The position numbers were made by a program, and so were the translations under genes. Shown piece by piece: positions 5,528 through 8,862 of a stretch of DNA of 8,862 bases. The notes below the pieces were generated by a model. The model saw only the letters and a list, made by a program, of their open reading frames with translations, made no database searches and was not told where the DNA came from. Position 1 is the stretch's first letter. The number at the start of each line of letters is the position of its first letter. The stretch is from Deltaproteobacteria bacterium (GTDB lineage Bacteria > Myxococcota > UBA727 > JABDBI01), in assembly GCA_016764955.1 (NCBI GenBank), contig JAESQZ010000102.1:1-8862 (forward strand), given 5' to 3'.

Positions 5528-6368
5528 TCACGTACGTATTCTCGAAGTAGGCCCAAGAGACGGGCTTCAAAACGAAAAGACTTTCGTGCCTACCGAGCAA
5601 AAACTCAAGTTTATTGAAAACTTGATTGCAGCAGGTTTGAAAGAAATCGAAGCCACGGCATTTGTATCTAAAAAATGGATTCCGCCACTAGCAGATAGCG
5701 CCGAATTATCTACTCAATTGCCTCGTGTGCCCGGTGTAACTTACACAGCCTTAGTGCCTAATTTAAAAGGCTACGAACAAGCTAAAAAATTCAGCTATGA
5801 CCGCGTGTCGTTAATCTTGGCCGTAACTCAAAGTCATAACCAAAAAAACTTAAACGCTAACACTGAAAAAGCCTTTGAGCGTTATGAACAGGTTATCGCT
5901 CAAGCTAAACAAGATAAAATGCCTTTCAGGGTTTATATTTCGTGCGCCTTTGGCTGCCCATACGAGGGAGAAATTGATCCTGTCCAGGTTATTAAGTGGT
6001 CAAAAGCGTTTTACGATCTAGGTGCATCCGAATTAGCGATTAGCGATACAATAGGCGTTGGAACTCCAGAACAAACGCGTGAGCTCGTTAAACTGCTTTT
6101 GCAAGAATTCCCCAAAGATCGCCTCGCACTACACTTGCATGACACCAATAATCGCGCACTTGAAAACTGCGAGGTCGCATTAAATCTCGGCATTCGTGCT
6201 TTTGACTCCTCCGCCGGCGGCATCGGCGGTTGCCCTTATGCACCCGGCGCCAAAGGCAACGTAGAAACTGAACGACTCGTTAAGAAACTGCATAGCTTAG
6301 GCTTTGAAACGGGCATTGATTTGGAGAAGCTCAAAGAAGCTTCGAAGGCGTTAAAGCAGCTGCTATAG
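5520..6368 (+). CDS. mvaB: Hydroxymethylglutaryl-CoA lyase
   Basis: The enzyme cleaves 3-hydroxy-3-methylglutaryl-CoA to acetyl-CoA and acetoacetate using a divalent metal, the last step of leucine breakdown and of one ketone-body route. It belongs to the DRE-TIM metallolyase family. With ATG 5520 it has 282 residues, slightly below the usual 300, and starts directly at the first barrel strand. Key residues are all visible: R13 and D14 in EVGPRDGLQNE, E44 with FVSKKWIPPLAD, the metal histidines H205 and H207 in LHLHDTNNRA, the signature DSSAGGIGGCPYAPGAKGN with catalytic C238, and N247. Close relatives such as homocitrate synthase lack the GGCPYA cysteine loop. The start overlaps the acyl-CoA dehydrogenase stop by 8 bases (ATGCGTGA) with no strong ribosome site, so expression probably depends on coupling. 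Confidence in the activity is high. Confidence 0.92.
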   Translation: MRDHVRILEVGPRDGLQNEKTFVPTEQKLKFIENLIAAGLKEIEATAFVSKKWIPPLADSAELSTQLPRVPGVTYTALVPNLKGYEQAKKFSYDRVSLILAVTQSHNQKNLNANTEKAFERYEQVIAQAKQDKMPFRVYISCAFGCPYEGEIDPVQVIKWSKAFYDLGASELAISDTIGVGTPEQTRELVKLLLQEFPKDRLALHLHDTNNRALENCEVALNLGIRAFDSSAGGIGGCPYAPGAKGNVETERLVKKLHSLGFETGIDLEKLKEASKALKQLL

Positions 6369-6399
6369 ACCGGCCTTTTTTGAAGTCACAGCGCTATCG

Positions 6400-6924
6400 T
6401 TAGACATCATAAGCAGGCTTACCCAAGTTCGCCACTTCAGCCTGCTCTGGGACAGGCGTTAACTCTGCACGTCTATAATTTCTCACGATAGGTTCTTGTG
6501 GCGTAGCGCTTTTGATACCAGAGCCATCTTCGTAAAACTCAATTTTATAAGGCGTTACTTGGCCATTTAAAAACAGGCGATCCGAAGAAAGCTTAAAATA
6601 CAACTTCAGCATCACACGGCCTTCAATCTTAGGGGCTACATTTTCAGGGAAGCCCTCGCTCATGACAGCCTTCACGCCATAATCTTTTCGCCTCAAAAAT
6701 ACCCACGGCCCAAAGGCATAGCCGAAATAACGATACTCGCCCCCTGGCACGCTTTGCCTGCCGGTTACGATAAAACTAAACTGCTTTAAGCTTATTCGTT
6801 CGCGCTCCCAAATGCTCTGAGAAGGCCCTGTCATACGCTCCCAGTGGCCGGAAATTGGGAAAACAAAGCCCAACAGGATTGTGAGAATCCAAAAAGCCAG
6901 TAAGATGATAACAAACGCCAACAT
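6400..6924 (-). CDS. Unrecognised membrane-anchored protein
   Basis: I do not recognise this 174-residue protein. Its first 24 residues, MLAFVIILLAFWILTILLGF and on, form one strong hydrophobic segment without a basic N-terminus or cleavage site, so it is probably an anchor. The rest is polar and rich in aromatic residues and beta-like stretches: SFIVTGRQSVPGGEYRYFGY, GPWVFLRRKDYGVKAVM and RVMLKLYFKLSSDRLFLNGQ. It ends in a proline- and glutamate-containing tail. No cysteine or catalytic motif stands out. The gene is convergent with the lyase gene (31 bases between stops) and divergent from tadA, with only 15 bases between the two ATGs. The two promoters must therefore overlap or lie inside the opposite gene. 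The hydrophobic start and intact frame support a real gene. Confidence 0.65.
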   Translation of the reverse strand: MLAFVIILLAFWILTILLGFVFPISGHWERMTGPSQSIWERERISLKQFSFIVTGRQSVPGGEYRYFGYAFGPWVFLRRKDYGVKAVMSEGFPENVAPKIEGRVMLKLYFKLSSDRLFLNGQVTPYKIEFYEDGSGIKSATPQEPIVRNYRRAELTPVPEQAEVANLGKPAYDV

Positions 6925-6939
6925 AGCTCAAACGAGTGT

Positions 6940-7416
6940 ATGGATTTTTATATGGACATGCAACCGAACGATCAACAATGGATGAAAAAAGCACTTCAGC
7001 TTGCTCAAGAGGCCGCACAAATCGGCGAAGTGCCTGTTGGTGCTGTTGTTGTTTTTGAAGATCAAATCGTTGGAAGTGGCTTTAATCGCCGCGAAATCGA
7101 TCACGACCCACTCGCACATGCTGAGCTTTTAGCGATCCAGGAGGCTTCTAGAAATCTTGGCCGCTGGCGCTTAACTGGCTGCACGCTTTATGTCACGCTT
7201 GAGCCCTGCACCATGTGCGCTGGCGCGCTTGTGAATGCTCGCTTAGACAGGCTGGTTTATGGTGCAAAAGACCCAAAAGCGGGGGGCATTGGTTCGCTTT
7301 ATGAAATTGCCTCTGACCCCAGGCTAAATCATCGCTTAGATATTACGAGCGGGGTGCTTGAAAATGAGTGTTCCAAGATTTTGAAAAGTTTCTTTGGAAA
7401 GTTGCGAATCAAGTAG
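6940..7416 (+). CDS. tadA: tRNA-specific adenosine deaminase
   Basis: TadA converts adenosine to inosine at the wobble position (A34) of tRNA-Arg(ACG), an essential step for decoding CGC and CGA codons. The zinc deaminase signature is complete: H60-A-E62 (the proton-shuttling glutamate) and PCTMC, with C90 and C93 completing the zinc site. EVPVGAVVV (30-38) and GFNR (47-50) are characteristic, as are LGRWRLTGCTLYVTLEPC, ARLDRLVYGAKDPKAGGIGSL and NHRLDITSGVLENEC of the C-terminal half. These separate it from cytidine or guanine deaminases. The length (158) is near the E. coli protein. The start is uncertain: ATGs at 6940, 6952, 6958 and 6982 are in frame, none with a clear ribosome site. I list the longest; MQPNDQQWM from 6958 is equally plausible. 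A palindromic repeat starts 4 bases after the stop. Confidence 0.93.
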   Translation: MDFYMDMQPNDQQWMKKALQLAQEAAQIGEVPVGAVVVFEDQIVGSGFNRREIDHDPLAHAELLAIQEASRNLGRWRLTGCTLYVTLEPCTMCAGALVNARLDRLVYGAKDPKAGGIGSLYEIASDPRLNHRLDITSGVLENECSKILKSFFGKLRIK

Positions 7417-7420
7417 AGCC

Positions 7421-7495
7421 TGTCACCCCGCACTTGATGCGGGGTCCAGTATTGTTGCGCCATTTACTGGATCCCGGGTCAAGCCCGGGATGACA
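7421..7495. repeat. Palindromic repeat, copy 2, between tadA and the phospholipase gene
   Basis: This 75-base element begins TGTCA and ends TGACA. The left hairpin is CCCCGCA (7426-7432), loop CTTGA, TGCGGGG (7438-7444). The right hairpin is ATCCCGGG (7471-7478), loop TCAAG, CCCGGGAT (7484-7491). The centre is 11 bases longer than in copy 1. Left and right halves are also partly complementary (GTCCAG / CTGGAT), so the whole element can fold as one long stem. It lies 4 bases after tadA and 52 bases before the next ATG, and may shape the end of the tadA transcript or the phospholipase leader. Confidence 0.9.
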
Positions 7496-7547
7496 AATAC
7501 CAGCCTCTCAATTGAAATCGCCCTAAAGCCCAGTGTACCAATTGCCC

Positions 7548-8708
7548 ATGCGCTTACTTCTACTTACTTTGCTCTTAAGCTTCTCCCTGAACGCCCACTT
7601 TAGAACTTTCTTCGAATCATCCGAACACACGATGTCCGGTGATAATGTCATGCTAATTTTAGGCAAGGCCCAAAATGCTGGCAAAGCATTGCCGCTGCAC
7701 ATGCCTAATGGCCTCGTACTCACTTTTGGTGATTTAGTTGCCATGCCAGATTTTTATGGCGTTGTTGGTAAGCCTATTTCACAAGGAAAATCTTTTAAAG
7801 ACCGCCAAATTCGTTTCTTTAATGCTTTTAAGTCACTGGCGTTTAAGAAAAAGTCTAAAGCAGAAGCTGAGAAAATTATGGCTGTTATCCATAATCAACG
7901 AGACCGCGTTTTAGACGCCCTCAAAAAAGGCAAAAGCCTCAAAGAAATCAAGGTTGAAATTGGTGAAGCTCAGAATGTGAAGTGGAACTGCCTAACCGGC
8001 GGCGCTTGCTCCGGCACTTTTTGGTGGCTAAGCCCAGGCCGCTATTTAAATCTCGCCAAAGAAGACTATGACCACTTTGGCCAAGATGCTTTTCTTGCCT
8101 ACCAAGCTGGGCACCATGTTTCGATGCATGTAGCGGCTGAAGCTGGCAAAAAAGGTGACTATAAGATGCTCGAGCTCGCCTATGCCCTAGACGGCTTCGC
8201 TTGCCACTTTTTAACTGACCGTTTCTCTGCTGGCCATATTCGAACCCCAAGAGCAACGCTGGCTAACAAAGTAACCCCAAGCGTTTTTGGCTCTTTACTT
8301 GCAGGCTACATGCATACAGAAGAAAACACCTATGGCGTCCATGTTCACAATGAGCGGGGCGATAGCTGGATGGCCTATGGCGATCGCTTTTACTTAGATA
8401 AGCGCAATCAAAAGAACCGAGACATGATGGCCAAGGCCCTCCAAAACTCAGCCGACGAAATATACGAAACTTTTGAAGCTCGTGAGATGATCGCCAGCAC
8501 CAAGAATATTGCTGTCTTGTTCCCTGAAGCTGATGAAATGGCACCCCATATAAGCAAAGACATTTCCCCTATGTTTTGGTGGAGCAAAAAATATCAAACA
8601 CTCATGCGCCGTAAGGACCTAAACGATGTTTGGAAAGGGCATTGGACCAATGACTGGTGGGGCTGGAGCACTTTGGCAATGCTGAGGAATATTAAGGGGG
8701 ATCTTTAA
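7548..8708 (+). CDS. Exported zinc phospholipase C-like protein
   Basis: This is predicted to be an exported phosphatidylcholine-type phospholipase C of the zinc phospholipase C/P1 nuclease fold. ATG 7548 gives 386 residues and an immediate signal peptide, MRLLLLTLLLSFSLNA, cleaved before H17. Zinc ligands can be traced against Bacillus cereus phospholipase C: D68 in FGDLVAMPDFYG, H176 in YDHFG, then H220-x3-D224-x5-H230 in CHFLTDRFSAGH, spaced exactly like H118/D122/H128. H265-x3-E269 in HVHNE parallels H142/E146. The FGDLVA.PDFYG segment is typical of the Pseudomonas fluorescens/Legionella-like branch as I recall it. The tryptophan-rich C-terminus (about 342-375: MFWWSKKY, WKGHWTNDWWGW) may contact membranes. 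A GTG at 7533 is an alternative start but would precede the signal peptide with extra residues. It stands alone after a palindromic repeat. Lipid substrate and secretion beyond the periplasm are inferred. Confidence 0.75.
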   Translation: MRLLLLTLLLSFSLNAHFRTFFESSEHTMSGDNVMLILGKAQNAGKALPLHMPNGLVLTFGDLVAMPDFYGVVGKPISQGKSFKDRQIRFFNAFKSLAFKKKSKAEAEKIMAVIHNQRDRVLDALKKGKSLKEIKVEIGEAQNVKWNCLTGGACSGTFWWLSPGRYLNLAKEDYDHFGQDAFLAYQAGHHVSMHVAAEAGKKGDYKMLELAYALDGFACHFLTDRFSAGHIRTPRATLANKVTPSVFGSLLAGYMHTEENTYGVHVHNERGDSWMAYGDRFYLDKRNQKNRDMMAKALQNSADEIYETFEAREMIASTKNIAVLFPEADEMAPHISKDISPMFWWSKKYQTLMRRKDLNDVWKGHWTNDWWGWSTLAMLRNIKGDL

Positions 8709-8715
8709 GAGGTTA

Positions 8716-8743
8716 TTGACAGCAATTCCCGCCAAGATTTAAT
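8716..8743 (+). promoter_or_regulatory. Near-consensus sigma70-type promoter after the phospholipase gene
   Basis: TTGACA (8716-8721) is a perfect -35 box. After 16 bases comes TTTAAT (8738-8743), five of six against TATAAT. It is the best promoter match noticed in the window. Transcription would start near 8750 and run to the right. No ORF with a ribosome site follows before the window ends; the ATG at 8760 stops after five codons. It may serve a gene beyond the window or a non-coding RNA. Confidence 0.42.
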
Positions 8744-8744
8744 T

Positions 8745-8803
8745 CGTCGTTAGAACGCCATGAAAACAGGGTTTTGAAAACTAAATTTCGTAAATTAACG
8801 ACG
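8745..8803. repeat. 8-bp inverted repeat around a 43-base spacer
   Basis: CGTCGTTA (8745-8752) is perfectly complementary to TAACGACG (8796-8803). The left arm sits at the predicted transcript start of the promoter at 8716-8743, and the right arm is 6 bases before repeat copy 3. It could close a long stem in an RNA made from that promoter. An 8-bp match at this spacing can also occur by chance. Confidence 0.25.
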
Positions 8804-8809
8804 CTGCTT

Positions 8810-8862
8810 TGTCACCCCGGCCTTGAGCCGGGATCCAGAAATGTGGCACAGGGACTGGACCC
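8810..8862. repeat. Palindromic repeat, copy 3, cut by the window end
   Basis: The element begins TGTCACCCC like the other copies. Its left hairpin is CCCGGC (8816-8821), loop CTTGA, GCCGGG (8827-8832), followed by ATCCAG as in the family. The centre is different (GAAATGTGGCACAGGGA), and the right half starts with CTGGACCC before the window ends. The orientation is the same as in copies 1 and 2. Confidence 0.85.

Noticed and set aside
6355..6381. AGCAGCTGCT palindrome followed by TTTTTT at 6376-6381 as a terminator of the acyl-CoA operon
   Set aside because: The palindrome leaves too small a loop for a stable stem and is separated from the T run by 11 bases; alternative GGC/GCC pairings are only three pairs.
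7533..7547. GTG start for the phospholipase gene
   Set aside because: ATG 7548 starts directly with the signal peptide; the GTG adds five residues before it and has no better ribosome site. It cannot be fully excluded.
7394..7603. A 69-codon frame reading through repeat copy 2 (PALDAGSS...TGSRVKPGMT)
   Set aside because: It overlaps the end of tadA and the start of the phospholipase gene, has no ribosome site, and its middle is only the translated repeat.
7948..8544. Two minus-strand frames of 102 and 93 codons opposite the phospholipase gene
   Set aside because: They are shadows of a gene with traceable metal ligands; composition is Ser/Arg/His-rich with no domain or start signal.
3723..8862. 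The three palindromic elements as a CRISPR array
   Set aside because: Copies are thousands of bases apart, contain two hairpins each and have no regular spacers or cas genes.

Overview
The window is dense, protein-coding DNA of bacterial type. It looks proteobacterial, of moderate GC content (mid-40s percent by eye, not computed). RecO ends in a PLKS..F..Q.MP motif that I recall from E. coli-type RecO. The dispersed TGTCA...TGACA palindromic repeats are a kind best known to me from alphaproteobacterial and rickettsial genomes. The two hints disagree, so I do not assign a class.

Layout, left to right. (1) 1-1752: the 3' part of an MFS transporter gene overlapping an unusually short recO. (2) 1749-3489: an accessory-looking block. 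An 11-codon ORF sits on the recO stop as if a following gene had been cut off. Next come a promoter and candidate operator, hipB and hipA (a HipBA-type toxin-antitoxin pair), and a 27-residue lipoprotein gene that existing gene callers could easily miss. (3) 3574-6368: a tight acyl-CoA operon of 3-hydroxybutyryl-CoA dehydrogenase, short-chain acyl-CoA dehydrogenase and HMG-CoA lyase. Both junctions overlap by 8 bases with the pattern ATGNNTGA. (4) 6400-7416: an unrecognised membrane-anchored protein on the minus strand, divergent from tadA, the tRNA adenosine deaminase gene. (5) 7421-8862: a palindromic repeat, an exported zinc phospholipase C-like protein, then an intergenic tail with a near-consensus sigma70-type promoter and the start of a third repeat copy.

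The most striking observation is that one repeat copy (3723-3786) lies inside the 3-hydroxybutyryl-CoA dehydrogenase gene and is translated in frame. It supplies about 22 residues in place of the normal helical segment between the NAD-binding half-site and the DCDLIIEA strand, with almost no change in protein length. The catalytic residues are intact. The other copies are intergenic: one starts 4 bases after tadA and one runs off the window end. All three have the same orientation and a two-hairpin architecture.

The three acyl-CoA enzymes make sense as part of short-chain acyl-CoA or ketone-body-type metabolism yielding acetyl-CoA and acetoacetate. HipBA probably acts in growth control or plasmid/phage-type defence. 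No rRNA, tRNA, CRISPR array or insertion sequence was seen, and there is no gene-free stretch longer than 300 bases.
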